A DNA stretch of 40,717 nucleotides from Candidatus Bathyarchaeota archaeon (GTDB taxonomy: Archaea; Thermoproteota; Bathyarchaeia; Bathyarchaeales; Bathyarchaeaceae), in NCBI GenBank assembly GCA_030608565.1, contig JAUWDY010000012.1, positions 1-40,717 on the forward strand, in the 5' to 3' direction. The first letter of the stretch is position 1. Every line of letters begins with the position of its first letter. Positions 15,808-24,436 of the stretch are shown piece after piece. The position numbers and the translations under genes are program-made. Below the pieces are notes generated by a model. That model had not been told where the DNA came from. It did not search any database and was given only the letters and a program-made list of their open reading frames with translations.

Positions 15808-15855
15808 TATATATAAAGGTAGCCTAATATGTTACCAATCTACGTAAAGGTTGCC
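15808..15855 (-). promoter_or_regulatory. Recombinase promoter with flanking AAAGGTWGCC repeats
   Basis: The sequence GTATATATAAAGG at about 15808-15819 reads on the minus strand as a strong TATA box about 45 bases before the recombinase ATG (15769). Overlapping and upstream are direct repeats AAAGGTAGCC (15815-15824) and AAAGGTTGCC (15846-15855), with GTTACC between them. Placed over and next to the TATA box, they could be autoregulatory operators. Confidence 0.45.
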
Positions 15856-15895
15856 AAACAACAAGAAAAATTATTGACTAACATTTTCGGACGAT

Positions 15896-16285
15896 TCACA
15901 TGGTTGAGAGTTTATCCTTTACTCCCTTTATCTTCTTTTTTAGTTTCGCCGCCTTTTTCTTATCTTTTAATGCCTTATAGCAGTCTAACGCGTATTCTAG
16001 TGCGCTTAGTCCGAAGCGGTCGTAGCCTATTTCGAGCGAGATGTCGGCTGCTTTGAGGAAACGTTCAACCGCCGTGTTGAAATCTTTTGTCATAAAACTG
16101 CATTCAGCTGCCTTGAATAACGTGTAGGATGCGTCGAACAGATTGCGAGCCTTTTCGTACAGCTCGGAGGCTTCGAGGAACTTGTCTATTGCCTCCTTGT
16201 GTTTTCCAGTGTCGGCTAAGGCGGTTCCTTCCCTATGAATCTTTATGGGGTCTTTCTTTTCAGTGGTTTCATTGCTACTACTCAT
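15896..16285 (-). CDS. TPR-like helical repeat protein
   Basis: This 129-residue protein consists of paired helices in the style of tetratricopeptide or SNAP-like repeats: ALADTGKHKEAIDKFLEASE, YEKARNLFDASYTLFKAAEC, MTKDFNTAVERFLKAADI and GLSALEYALDCYKALKDKKK. Such proteins mediate protein-protein contacts. The partner is unknown. The N-terminus is charged and probably disordered; the C-terminus is lysine-rich. The gene stands alone with its start ATG at 16285. It could also be classed as an alpha-SNAP-like domain. Confidence 0.7.
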   Translation of the reverse strand: MSSSNETTEKKDPIKIHREGTALADTGKHKEAIDKFLEASELYEKARNLFDASYTLFKAAECSFMTKDFNTAVERFLKAADISLEIGYDRFGLSALEYALDCYKALKDKKKAAKLKKKIKGVKDKLSTM

Positions 16286-16516
16286 GTTTTTCCCTCGCTA
16301 ATTGAGCTATCAATGGTAGTGTTACGGTTTTTAGGTTTTCTGTCTCTGTAGGGGGCAACATAACTAAAAACACCATCTCATGATTGATATCATCATATTT
16401 TTTTGAGGGAGTTGAATATAATCATGTATGCATTAAATATTTGAAAAAAGGTGAGCTGAAGTGCGCCGAAATTGGACTAAGAGAGCTGACTGAATGACTT
16501 GCATTCGTGCTTAATG

Positions 16517-17776
16517 TTACATTGAGATAGTTTCATGTCTCTCCGGAACGTACACTTCAGTTATTCCCGAAATTTTTTCGGAAAGAAGTTCCGCTTGCTC
16601 TAATTCTCCGTGAACAAGAAAGGTTCTCTTAGGCTCCAACGCTTCTACTAGTTGAATGAGTTCTCCTTGATCAGCATGGCCCGAAAGTTCAATTTGTTTA
16701 ACTTCTGCTTGGACAGGAATCTTGTTCCCGTTTTTGATGAGTTCCCTTTTTTCTTTGGCAATTCTTAGTGGGCTTTCTGGGGGAAGATAACCTGAATTTA
16801 TGACAACGGAGTTGTCTTCGTCTGCTGCCCATTCAGTTAACAAGCGGAGACTTGCACCTGCGTGACCGAAACCTGAGGTGCAGATGACTATAGCGGGCTC
16901 CCGGATCTGACCAGTTCGGTGAAGGTGCTTCACATGTCGGTAGTTGAAAGGTTGCTTTTGTTGTTGGATCTCTCGAGTAAAGAACTGTTTGTAATTGTTG
17001 AAGTATCCTGTGATTTTGTGTGCTAGCGGGGATATTGTGTAGACATTGTAGTTCGGTAGGATCCCGTCCTCCATAGCCTGATCGATTCTTTTAGCCATCT
17101 CTTGACTTCGGTGGAAGGCGAATGCAGGGATCAAAACGTTTCCTTTTCTCTCAATTGTGCGGAGAATTTGTTTGAAAAGCTGGTCGACTAATTTGTTTCT
17201 CGGCAGTCGAACTTTTCCGCCATAAGTTGATTCGATAATCAGTGCATCAGGTTTTTGTGGGAGCTTCTCTGGTTTGCTTCCTTCCAAAATTTCAGTGTCG
17301 TGAAGACAAAAATCCCCCGTATACAAAATTTCTTTGCCCTCAACATGGATGCTGGTCATTTTCGCCCCGGCAACATGCCCTGCTGGATACAATTGGATTG
17401 ACATTCCAAGCAGGGCAACAGAATCTCGGATCCACCAAGATTTTTTGATATTGTCTGCATCCTGGTTGTTATAGGGGAAGTGGTTTCCATTCATGTTCTG
17501 AATTTTTATCATGTCGCGTAGGAGATCGGTAGTGACATCACGGGTTATCCTAGATCCAATTATCACTGGATTCCCTCGAGAGAGGCTTAAGAGATTTCCG
17601 GAGTGATCTAAATGAGCATGACTGATGATTACTGCATCAAAATCCTTCGGAAACTGATCGGAAACTTTTTCTCCGACCTTGATGCCGTAGTCTAATGCAA
17701 CCTTCCCATAGTCAGTTTCGACTGCGATGCAGGAGCCACCTACTTCTCGGACTCCTCCAAGGAAATGAATTCTCAT
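16517..17776 (-). CDS. beta-CASP metallo-beta-lactamase ribonuclease
   Basis: This 419-residue enzyme has the metallo-beta-lactamase fold with the beta-CASP insert, the architecture of archaeal RNase J/CPSF73-type RNA-processing nucleases. Seen: MRIHFLGGVREVGGSC at the start, the zinc motif HAHLDHSG (residues 53-60), GHVAGAKM, ILYTGDF (metal-binding Asp), the beta-CASP SGFGHAGASL region and SGHADQGELIQLVEAL, ending with VHGE. It lacks an N-terminal KH domain, so it is not the aCPSF1 form. The frame opens at 17854, but ATG 17776 fits the family and follows a strong Shine-Dalgarno (aaaggaggt). Confidence 0.88.
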   Translation of the reverse strand: MRIHFLGGVREVGGSCIAVETDYGKVALDYGIKVGEKVSDQFPKDFDAVIISHAHLDHSGNLLSLSRGNPVIIGSRITRDVTTDLLRDMIKIQNMNGNHFPYNNQDADNIKKSWWIRDSVALLGMSIQLYPAGHVAGAKMTSIHVEGKEILYTGDFCLHDTEILEGSKPEKLPQKPDALIIESTYGGKVRLPRNKLVDQLFKQILRTIERKGNVLIPAFAFHRSQEMAKRIDQAMEDGILPNYNVYTISPLAHKITGYFNNYKQFFTREIQQQKQPFNYRHVKHLHRTGQIREPAIVICTSGFGHAGASLRLLTEWAADEDNSVVINSGYLPPESPLRIAKEKRELIKNGNKIPVQAEVKQIELSGHADQGELIQLVEALEPKRTFLVHGELEQAELLSEKISGITEVYVPERHETISM

Positions 17777-18077
17777 ACATGTACCTCCTTTGTTCTTTAA
17801 AACGTTAATTCTTCTTGAAAATCGGATGAAATGCTCCGACTTAAAGATGGCCACACTAAGAAACTGTGCTAGACCAAACGTTCTACTGAAGCATCACAAT
17901 AAGAGGCGATATATTAAGTTATTGATTAGTTGTGTATACATGGACTCAGCTGTTTTCACGGTTTGCCGACTTGCATGCATTAATCCGTTACCCTTAATTT
18001 TTGTTAAAATGCCCCGATAGGTATCCAAAAGTCTCAAATTCCTTTCCTAACCAGATAGAAGTTGGGTCGGAGACCAT
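17777..18077. other. Divergent gap with one palindrome
   Basis: This 301-base gap between the nuclease and the acetyltransferase genes has no credible coding frame. It holds TGCATGCAT at 17972-17980 and AT-rich stretches that could serve as promoters. Confidence 0.5.
17972..17980. repeat. TGCATGCA palindrome, site 7
   Basis: TGCATGCAT in the divergent gap, about 100 bases upstream of the acetyltransferase start. Confidence 0.75.
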
Positions 18078-18533
18078 TTGCCTATTACCGTACGGCGAGC
18101 AACAACCAAGGATTTGGAAACGCTTTTTAAAATTGAAAGAGAATGCTTCACTTTAGAGGCATTCACAAAACAGCACCTAGCCTTTCTTCTAGAAAACCCA
18201 TATAACATCAGGTTAGCCGCGTGGAAGAACAACGAGATTGCAGGCTTCATCATCGGCTTGATTCAGAATTTTAATGAAACAAGAATTGGTCGTGTATACA
18301 CGTTGGATGTTGCAGTTAAACATAGAAGAAAAGGGATAGGGCTGAAACTTCTTAACGAACTTGAACAAGTGTTCATCAAAAAAGGTGTTGAAAACTGTTA
18401 TCTTGAGGCCCGTACAGACAACGTGGCAGCACGGGAACTTTACCGCAAATATGGATACACGGAGGTTAAACAGTTGAAAGATTATTATTTCAAAGGGATC
18501 CATGGAGTTTTACTGGTGAAGAAGCTGCTTTAG
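18078..18533 (+). CDS. rimI: GNAT N-acetyltransferase (RimI/Naa10-like)
   Basis: This 151-residue enzyme transfers acetyl from acetyl-CoA to the amino terminus of proteins, by analogy with archaeal RimI/Ard1 enzymes. The GNAT motifs are complete: VYTLDVAVKHRRKGIGLKLL holds the R/Q-x-x-G-x-G/A CoA loop, and LEARTDNVAARELYRKYGY the acceptor-side motif. The start is TTG at 18078, with ggag 7 bases before it. Acetylation of proteins N-terminally is common in archaea; the exact substrates cannot be read from sequence. Confidence 0.85.
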   Translation: MPITVRRATTKDLETLFKIERECFTLEAFTKQHLAFLLENPYNIRLAAWKNNEIAGFIIGLIQNFNETRIGRVYTLDVAVKHRRKGIGLKLLNELEQVFIKKGVENCYLEARTDNVAARELYRKYGYTEVKQLKDYYFKGIHGVLLVKKLL

Positions 18534-18573
18534 AACAGAGCGTTGTTCTTTTTCATTAATCGTAGGTAGCCCA

Positions 18574-18798
18574 TTAAGGCAGAGATCGGAATGCTGGAAG
18601 CTTTCGTAAAGCCATTAGCAATGGTACTCCAACTAGGAGAGCTATAGCAACGACTAGAGTATCTTCCATGTAAGAGACGACGGCTCCTTCTACAAAAACT
18701 CCGTATACACTTTCAGGGGACCAGCCGAAAAAGTTGTACAGTCCAACTGGAACGAGCAAAAACACGCGAGTAAGGGAATCCATGAAATTTTTCCTCAT
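18574..18798 (-). CDS. Small membrane protein, about 69-74 residues
   Basis: This short protein has two hydrophobic segments (RVFLLVPVGLYNFFGW and TLVVAIALLVGVPLLMAL) joined by an acidic loop, and a basic end. No family is recognised. Two starts are possible: ATG 18798 or ATG 18783; the second has gagg nine bases upstream and gives 69 residues. It lies divergent from the ECF-like gene at 18832 with a very short shared promoter region. Confidence 0.45.
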   Translation of the reverse strand: MRKNFMDSLTRVFLLVPVGLYNFFGWSPESVYGVFVEGAVVSYMEDTLVVAIALLVGVPLLMALRKLPAFRSLP

Positions 18799-18831
18799 CG
18801 AAATTCTGTTCTAAAAAGTTTTATTCACTGC

Positions 18832-19623
18832 TTGAGAAGTATTCTGAGATCAGTGATTGCAAGTATAAAGGGAAGTACCATGCATTTATTTATGGAAAAG
18901 TTTAAGAAATCATCTTTTGTTTCATTAATCTCAGTTTTCGCAGCCTTTAACGTGATTTGTGACTCATTGATGAGCTTGCCTTTGCCATTTTCGGGAGTTT
19001 GGTACAGTTGGATTTTTATAGCTACGCCTATCAGCGGAATATTATTGGGTCCATACGCTGGCTTTCTCTCTAGTTTCATTGGAGTAATGGTCGGTCATTC
19101 TATGGTTTTCCGAGGGTCAGAGGAATTTCTTTTTACTTTTGGTGCGCCGATTGGGGCGATGATTTCAGCTCTTCTCTTCAGCGGTAGATGGAGAGAAGTT
19201 TTAGTTTACTATTTAGTTTTGCTTGGAGCCTTTTTTGTTACACCAGTTGCATGGCAGCTTCCGTTGTGGGGTATGTGGGATGTCTTTTTTGCCTTTGGCT
19301 GTCTTCTTACAGTTATTGTTGCGATGCAGAAATGGAAAAATATATGGAACACTAGAGCTAGTACCAATCTTCTCTACATCCTTGCGTTATGCGCCTTTAT
19401 TGGACTAGAAGCTGACGTTTTGTTTCGCATATTCATTTTCGTACCTTGCCAAACTTACCAATCAATTTATGGTTTCAACGTGTTGGACCTGCAATATATT
19501 TGGGGTATGGGCGCCATTGAAACGCCAATAAAAGCAGCATTGTCCACGCTAATAACTACTATCATGGGTCCACCAATAATCATGGCTGTCAAAAAAATGG
19601 GTTTGACGCTTGTTAAAGATTAG
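18832..19623 (+). CDS. ECF-transporter S-component-like membrane protein
   Basis: This 263-residue protein has about six membrane segments with short loops. ISGILLGPYAGFLSSFIGVMVG and the preceding N-terminal helix resemble the substrate-binding S components of energy-coupling-factor (ECF) vitamin transporters, including the glycine-rich second and third helices. The substrate is unknown and no ECF ATPase or EcfT gene is in the window, which is normal for group II systems. Possible starts are ATG 18832, or ATG 18880 (MHLFMEKFKKSS), which looks more natural. Its 3' end overlaps the convergent ATP-grasp gene by 11 bases. Confidence 0.6.
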   Translation: MRSILRSVIASIKGSTMHLFMEKFKKSSFVSLISVFAAFNVICDSLMSLPLPFSGVWYSWIFIATPISGILLGPYAGFLSSFIGVMVGHSMVFRGSEEFLFTFGAPIGAMISALLFSGRWREVLVYYLVLLGAFFVTPVAWQLPLWGMWDVFFAFGCLLTVIVAMQKWKNIWNTRASTNLLYILALCAFIGLEADVLFRIFIFVPCQTYQSIYGFNVLDLQYIWGMGAIETPIKAALSTLITTIMGPPIIMAVKKMGLTLVKD

Positions 19624-20839
19624 AAACAGGAGAAAGCGTTCTATAGATTACCTTAGATATTTTTTTAGTCTTTTGTAACGAATCATCTCGACTACTCTTT
19701 TCAGTCATGATGGAACATAGAGGCTCCCCCTTCTCAATCATGGTTTTTGGAAATGGAATGTCTCTTACTTCTTTAAAAATTGTTAAATCAGGCACTATCA
19801 CTCGTTTAGGAGCAAACAAAATCAATCGAGTGCTAAAGATAAAATCTTTCTTTTGCACCGTTGGGAGGGACCCATGTATACATGCGCTGATATGTGCTTT
19901 CACCAAGTTTATTTTAAGTACTCGTTCAACACACTCTAGAGTTCCTTGGAATCGAGGGTTTATCTCTATTACATACGGTACATTTTCCTTAGAAATTACT
20001 AAATCAATGCCGTTAGAGCCTATAAGACCGAAATGTAAAGCAATTTTCTTAGTAATATGTTCACACTTTTCTGAAATTAAGTTGGCAGAATGAAACGGGA
20101 CAACATTCCCACAGTATCCAAATGGCTCACTTTGAAATGTATAAGGCACTCCTATCAACTGTTCGTTTATCGTCAAAATCTTAACAACGTTATGAGAAGC
20201 AAGAAAAGATATGCTGGCATGGGCTCCAATAACATGTTTTTGAATCAAAATGTTATCGTCAAACACTAAAACTTCTTGAAATTCTCGTTTCAGTTCTTGC
20301 GGGCTCTTGGCAATTCTAATGCCCATTCCTCCGAAACCTCTTGAAGGTTTTATCACTACCGGATATTCAATTTCTGCAGCTATCTTTTTTGCCTCTTTAA
20401 CATCTGTGACCTTTGCTGTTTCAGGATGCGGAATTCCTAAACGTTTAAGTTCTTCAAAAAATTTCGGTTTTTCACGGATGTTTTTAATAGTTTGAGGTGA
20501 GTTTCCCAAAATTGGAACTAAATCGTTTAATTCGCAGAGAATGTCAAAGTAATCATCTAATCCTGAGGAAAGCAAAATGGCGTCCATCTCGTTTTCTTGC
20601 AGTAAAGACTTTGTCAATCGGAGGAAAGCTTCAGGCTTGAAGTTTAATTCGAAATGTCCGCAACTTTTTGCAGGTTTTTGTTGTATTACGGATTTATATT
20701 TGATGCATATACGTTGTAAATCGAGGTCGCCAAAATAATCTGCTGCATAAACCTGGTAGCCTGCTCTTTTCGCCGAGCTAGCTAGGGAAACTAGGTCAAT
20801 TCCCATTGCTAAAAGACTACGAACCTCTGAGTTAAACAT
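19613..20839 (-). CDS. ATP-grasp carboxylate-amine ligase-like protein
   Basis: This 408-residue protein belongs to the ATP-grasp superfamily, which joins a carboxylate to an amine or thiol through an acyl-phosphate. The N-terminal Rossmann-like part (residues 5-110) carries LLSSGLDDYFDIL. The ATP-grasp core shows YPVVIKPSRGFGGMGIRI (ATP-binding loop), ILIQKHVIGAHASISFLA and NVPYVIEINPRFQGTLEC, the metal-binding glutamate and asparagine. It resembles the archaeal group of predicted carboligases (COG2232-like, from memory). The substrate is unknown. The start ATG at 20839 lies a few bases after a ggaagg-type site. Confidence 0.75.
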   Translation of the reverse strand: MFNSEVRSLLAMGIDLVSLASSAKRAGYQVYAADYFGDLDLQRICIKYKSVIQQKPAKSCGHFELNFKPEAFLRLTKSLLQENEMDAILLSSGLDDYFDILCELNDLVPILGNSPQTIKNIREKPKFFEELKRLGIPHPETAKVTDVKEAKKIAAEIEYPVVIKPSRGFGGMGIRIAKSPQELKREFQEVLVFDDNILIQKHVIGAHASISFLASHNVVKILTINEQLIGVPYTFQSEPFGYCGNVVPFHSANLISEKCEHITKKIALHFGLIGSNGIDLVISKENVPYVIEINPRFQGTLECVERVLKINLVKAHISACIHGSLPTVQKKDFIFSTRLILFAPKRVIVPDLTIFKEVRDIPFPKTMIEKGEPLCSIMTEKSSRDDSLQKTKKISKVIYRTLSPVSNL

Positions 20840-20968
20840 AGTTACCTTCCTTACGAATTAACAGTTTCTTTAATAAATAAATGAAAGCTATGTATCACCG
20901 AAAACATTGTAAAGTCTATACTTCTGACCTAGCAAAAACTGCAGTGAAGCTTATTTTTGTGCTTTTTC

Positions 20969-21652
20969 TCATAAGGAACTGTTTGTTCTATGAACCCTTT
21001 TTTTAGTTTTTTCGCTGTTCAGGCCGAATATCGCTTCAACTATATGGTTTATGATGAAACGCTTATCGACAAGCTCTCCATCTGCGTTGTTTAAACCTCG
21101 GCAGCAAGAAATAATTTTTATGATAATAAAGTTGGGCGAAGGCGTCTCAACTTCAAAAGGGTAAAGTCTGCACAAAATCGGTCTTACGTCATAGATTGCA
21201 CATTCATAAGAGCGCTTTTCATGGTTGAACTTGAGAAAAATGCATGAGCCATCTTTCTTGTTTCTCAGACAGCCGTACGGAGTAATTATGCTTTCATATT
21301 TCCCACTTTGCACAGGCCCAAGAAAACTTTCTGTCTTGTAGCCCGCTTGTTTAATTCGCTCAATGTCTCCTTTGGTAAGGTTTGGTCCGCCTAACTTGCA
21401 GCAAAAGGTGGCGCATCGTTTACATTTGAATCGAAGATTTTTTTGGTAGACCGTTATATTCGTAATCTGCCTAGTTACTGGGTTTAGAATGATTTTGGCA
21501 ACGTTTTCGCCTAACTTCAAGCATGAACGCCCTACGGTTGCACTTTGGCTATTAATGTTCAAGTTGTTTTTAAGCTTCATAGTGCTTGGTTTAGTCTTTC
21601 TAATTCTCTTAGTACATTGAAACATACGAAGTTTCTGAAAACTTTTTTCCAT
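20969..21652 (-). CDS. YkgJ-type cysteine-cluster protein
   Basis: This protein of up to 227 residues holds the YkgJ (UPF0153) cysteine pattern: FKCKRCATFCCKLGG, then DGSCIFL, a further Cys in YECAIYDVRPILCRLYPF, and SCCRGL. These cysteines are thought to bind zinc or an iron-sulfur cluster. Residues 1-70 are basic and unlike the family, so the start may be further in; ATG of MKLKNN (about residue 25) is an alternative. It is divergent from the AMP phosphorylase gene. The function of the family is unknown. Confidence 0.8.
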   Translation of the reverse strand: MEKSFQKLRMFQCTKRIRKTKPSTMKLKNNLNINSQSATVGRSCLKLGENVAKIILNPVTRQITNITVYQKNLRFKCKRCATFCCKLGGPNLTKGDIERIKQAGYKTESFLGPVQSGKYESIITPYGCLRNKKDGSCIFLKFNHEKRSYECAIYDVRPILCRLYPFEVETPSPNFIIIKIISCCRGLNNADGELVDKRFIINHIVEAIFGLNSEKTKKRVHRTNSSL

Positions 21653-21715
21653 AACTCTTTTAAGAACGAAACATCGAGATATGAACCCGTTTTGACGTTT
21701 CAGGAGATTTAAACG

Positions 21716-23254
21716 CTGATTAAACTCAAAGCAAGACTAATCAGTATTCCAGTGGGTAAACGCTTAGTTCTGTTGCATGAAGAAGACGCGAAAAGAAGCG
21801 GCATACTCTCTCACAACCGAGTGAAAATCAATTACAGAAAGCAAACTGCCACGGCGTTCACGGAGACTACAACTACATACCTTCAACTAGGCGAGATCGG
21901 CATCACTAAAGAACTGCAAAAGGAACTCAAGGTCAAGGACGGTAGCCTCGTCTCTGTGACATCCGCAAAGACACCTGAATCCATCAAATACATTCACAAA
22001 AAGATGAGAGGCCAGACCCTCGCAAAAGATGAAATCCATAACATAATCAACGACATCGCCAACCATAAACTAAGTGAAATAGAAATCACCGAGTTTCTCA
22101 TGGCAGAAGAGTTTCACGGCTTAAACATGGACGAAATCGAATACCTAACAAAAGCCATGGTGGACACCGGAACCACCATTGACTTCGGTCGCCCATGCTA
22201 CGACAAACACAGCGTGGGCGGAGTGCCTGGCAACAAAGTAACCCTTCTGATAGTTCCAATAGTGGCAGCTGCAGGCTTGCTGATCCCAAAGACTAGTAGC
22301 CGCGCGGTCACTAGTTCTTCGGGCACTGTTGATACCATGGAAGTGCTTGCCGATGTGGAGTTTAGTGCGAGTGAACTGAAAGAAATAGCGTTGAAGACAG
22401 GGGGTGCCATTGCTTGGGGCGGCAAATTGGGTATCGCTCCAGCAGACGACATCCTAATTCGAGTTGAGTATCCCCTCAGCATTGACCCCACAGGACAGAT
22501 GCTCGCCAGCATCATGGCTAAGAAACTTGCAGTTGGAGCTGACTGCGTGGTAATCGACATTCCGGTGGGGCAAGGGGCAAAGGTTGAAAAGATAGAGGAC
22601 GCTCGAAAGCTCGCTCAAAGTTTTGTGGAACTGGGTAACCGCTTCAATGTGCAGGTTCAATGTGGAATAACGTATGGTGGGCAACCGGTAGGACATACGG
22701 TGGGACCAGCATTGGAGGCTCGTGAGGCTCTCTTAGCATTACAAGGAAAAGGACCAGCAAGCTTAATTGAAAAATCAACCGCGTTGGCGGGTATGCTCAT
22801 TGAAATGGGAGGCGTTGCGTCACCGAATGAAGGAAAAAAGATGGCCAGAGAAATTCTTTCTTCAGGGAAGGCGCTAGAGAAAATGAAAGAAATCATTGAA
22901 ATGCAAGGGGGAGACCCCAAAATTGAACCTGAGAAAATTCCAATCGGAGAGCACAGCATCGCTTTGAGAGCTCCCTGCGATGGTTTCGTAACGAACGTAG
23001 ATAACGCGGCAATAACCGCTATCACCCGTGCTTCGGGGGCTCCAATCGAAAAGGGAGCTGGTGTTGCCTTACGTTGGAAGAGAGGGTATAAAGTGAAAAA
23101 AAGTGATGTACTGCTTGAAATCTATGCTGAACAAGAATCTAAGCTCGCTGAAGCGTACAACGTGGCGTTAAGGACAAAACCGGTTACAGTCGAAGGAATG
23201 TTGTTATATAGGATTCCAGAACAGCTTGGAAAAGTCGTGTACAATCAGAGTTAG
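21716..23254 (+). CDS. deoA: AMP phosphorylase (archaeal DeoA-like)
   Basis: This enzyme splits AMP with phosphate to adenine and ribose-1,5-bisphosphate, the first step of the archaeal nucleoside-monophosphate pathway to 3-phosphoglycerate through ribose-1,5-bisphosphate isomerase and form III RuBisCO. Visible motifs: KHSVGGVPGNKVTLL (phosphate loop), TSSSGTVDTMEVLADV, GGAIAWGGKLGIAPADD, and the swivelling C-terminal domain (IEKGAGVALRWKRGYKV). The frame from GTG 21752 is too short: codons before it read LIKLKARLISIP, the conserved family N-terminus, so the start is probably CTG 21716 (or ATT 21719), nine bases after caggag. Length is then 512 residues. The isomerase and RuBisCO genes are not in this window. 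Confidence 0.9.
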   Translation: MIKLKARLISIPVGKRLVLLHEEDAKRSGILSHNRVKINYRKQTATAFTETTTTYLQLGEIGITKELQKELKVKDGSLVSVTSAKTPESIKYIHKKMRGQTLAKDEIHNIINDIANHKLSEIEITEFLMAEEFHGLNMDEIEYLTKAMVDTGTTIDFGRPCYDKHSVGGVPGNKVTLLIVPIVAAAGLLIPKTSSRAVTSSSGTVDTMEVLADVEFSASELKEIALKTGGAIAWGGKLGIAPADDILIRVEYPLSIDPTGQMLASIMAKKLAVGADCVVIDIPVGQGAKVEKIEDARKLAQSFVELGNRFNVQVQCGITYGGQPVGHTVGPALEAREALLALQGKGPASLIEKSTALAGMLIEMGGVASPNEGKKMAREILSSGKALEKMKEIIEMQGGDPKIEPEKIPIGEHSIALRAPCDGFVTNVDNAAITAITRASGAPIEKGAGVALRWKRGYKVKKSDVLLEIYAEQESKLAEAYNVALRTKPVTVEGMLLYRIPEQLGKVVYNQS

Positions 23255-23265
23255 AAGCGTGTATG

Positions 23266-23725
23266 TTAAGATGTTGCTTTGATGCGTTTATCCGCTTCTT
23301 TGATCCATCTACGAGCTACTTTTTGTGAGACCCCGGTCTTTGCTGATAACACTTTGGCTGAGGTCTTAGCCAAATCTTCAACCGTGCCGATCTTCAATCT
23401 CTTCAACTGTTCTGCCCTTTTAGGTCCGATTCCTTTTACCATTGTAAGTTTGAGGGGGTGATTCAACGATTGGCGTAGGGATTAGTGAAGTTGCAGGTAT
23501 AGGTTGGGATGTTAATGGAGTTGGCACGGCTTTACCCGGTCTCATCATATAGCCTAGCCCAACGAAGGTTAAGCCCAAAATCACTAAGACTGATGGTATG
23601 ATTACCCTCATTTCTGGAGGGACCAGATCGCTTTGAATAAAGAAAAAAGCTGATAAGATGAGGCATACCAGTGCGATACAGTATAAAGCGTAATCTGACC
23701 TCATGTATTTTCCTCTTGTAGCCAC
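23266..23725 (-). pseudogene. Membrane-anchored HhH protein with a one-base frameshift
   Basis: Two overlapping frames form one protein. The upstream part (about 23704 down to 23443) has two membrane helices (LYCIALVCLILSAFFFI and IIPSVLVILGLTFVGLG) and a proline-rich linker (PTPLTSQPIPATSLIPTP). The downstream part is a helix-hairpin-helix domain (MVKGIGPKRAEQLKRLKIG, then VEDLAKTSAKVL and GVSQKVARRWIKEA), which usually binds DNA. Removing one C from the CCCCC run near 23451-23455 joins them as VESPLKLTMVKGIGP. The start is most likely ATG 23704, behind gagg. The split may be a real mutation or a sequence error. The likely role is a membrane-tethered DNA-binding or scaffold protein. Confidence 0.75.
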
Positions 23726-23858
23726 TTTTCATTGAAAGGAGTTTAAATAACTTTTCCAAGTCTTTGATGACTGGCAACTTATCTTTTAATTCTATCAGCA
23801 TACGATAAGGTAAATAAGATAAACAATTGAAACTCTGTTCAAGAGGGTTGAGGAAAAG

Positions 23859-24413
23859 TTGACTGCTCAAATGCTGTGCAAAGTTGAACGTAAGATGGTT
23901 GAGCTAAAGGCAAGAATTAACGCTCTTGATTCTATTAGAAGAAAAGTAATAGGTTTAAGGGCTCATCATATTGGAACGTTTCGGCAGATTGACGTTTACT
24001 TTGAGGTCCCGAAGGGAAGATTAAAGCTTCGAGAAGTGAAAGGCAAAAACGCGGCAGAACTAATTTATTATGAAAGAGAAAATGTTGCCAAGCCAAAAAG
24101 AAGCAACGTTTTCATTCTCGAAGTTCAGAAACCAGCAGTTTTTAAAAGCTTGCTTGAAAAAGTTTTGAAAACTGTGGTGACTGTAGAAAAATTGAGGGAG
24201 ATCTATCGATACCAAGAAACAGAGATACATCTAGATACCGTTGAGAAACTTGGAGTTTTCGTTGAATTTGAAAGAGGGACGCCCGATGATCTACAAGCAA
24301 TCAGAAAAAATCAGCAGACTTTAGAAGAGTTGATGAAAAAGCTCGGAATAAAACCTGAAAACCTTGAAAAACTGTCGTATAGCGATCTTATTCAGAAATG
24401 TAACCAGAGATAG
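23859..24413 (+). CDS. CYTH-domain protein (class IV cyclase/triphosphatase-like)
   Basis: This protein of about 184 residues is a CYTH (CyaB/thiamin-triphosphatase) tunnel-fold phosphohydrolase. The fold is seen in VELKARINALDSIRRKV, RQIDVYFEVPKGRLKLREV (with the conserved Lys and Arg), LIYYERENVAKPKRS, TVEKLREIYRYQETEIHLD and LGVFVEFER. The usual N-terminal ExExK is reduced to VELK, so one metal-binding Glu is missing or shifted. Archaeal members probably hydrolyse a nucleoside or inorganic triphosphate; cyclase activity is unproven. The start is TTG 23859 behind gagg, but ATG 23871 or 23892 (MVELKARI) gives the family start. A 19-base hairpin follows the stop. Confidence 0.8.
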   Translation: MTAQMLCKVERKMVELKARINALDSIRRKVIGLRAHHIGTFRQIDVYFEVPKGRLKLREVKGKNAAELIYYERENVAKPKRSNVFILEVQKPAVFKSLLEKVLKTVVTVEKLREIYRYQETEIHLDTVEKLGVFVEFERGTPDDLQAIRKNQQTLEELMKKLGIKPENLEKLSYSDLIQKCNQR

Positions 24414-24417
24414 GTTT

Positions 24418-24436
24418 AACCATGCATGCAATGGTT
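24418..24436. repeat. TGCATGCA palindrome, site 8, inside a larger hairpin
   Basis: AACCAT and ATGGTT are perfect inverted arms around GCATGCA, five bases after the stop codon of the CYTH gene. It is the only core site in the window enclosed by a longer stem. It could act as a terminator-like or binding structure, and abuts a transporter pseudogene. Confidence 0.7.
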
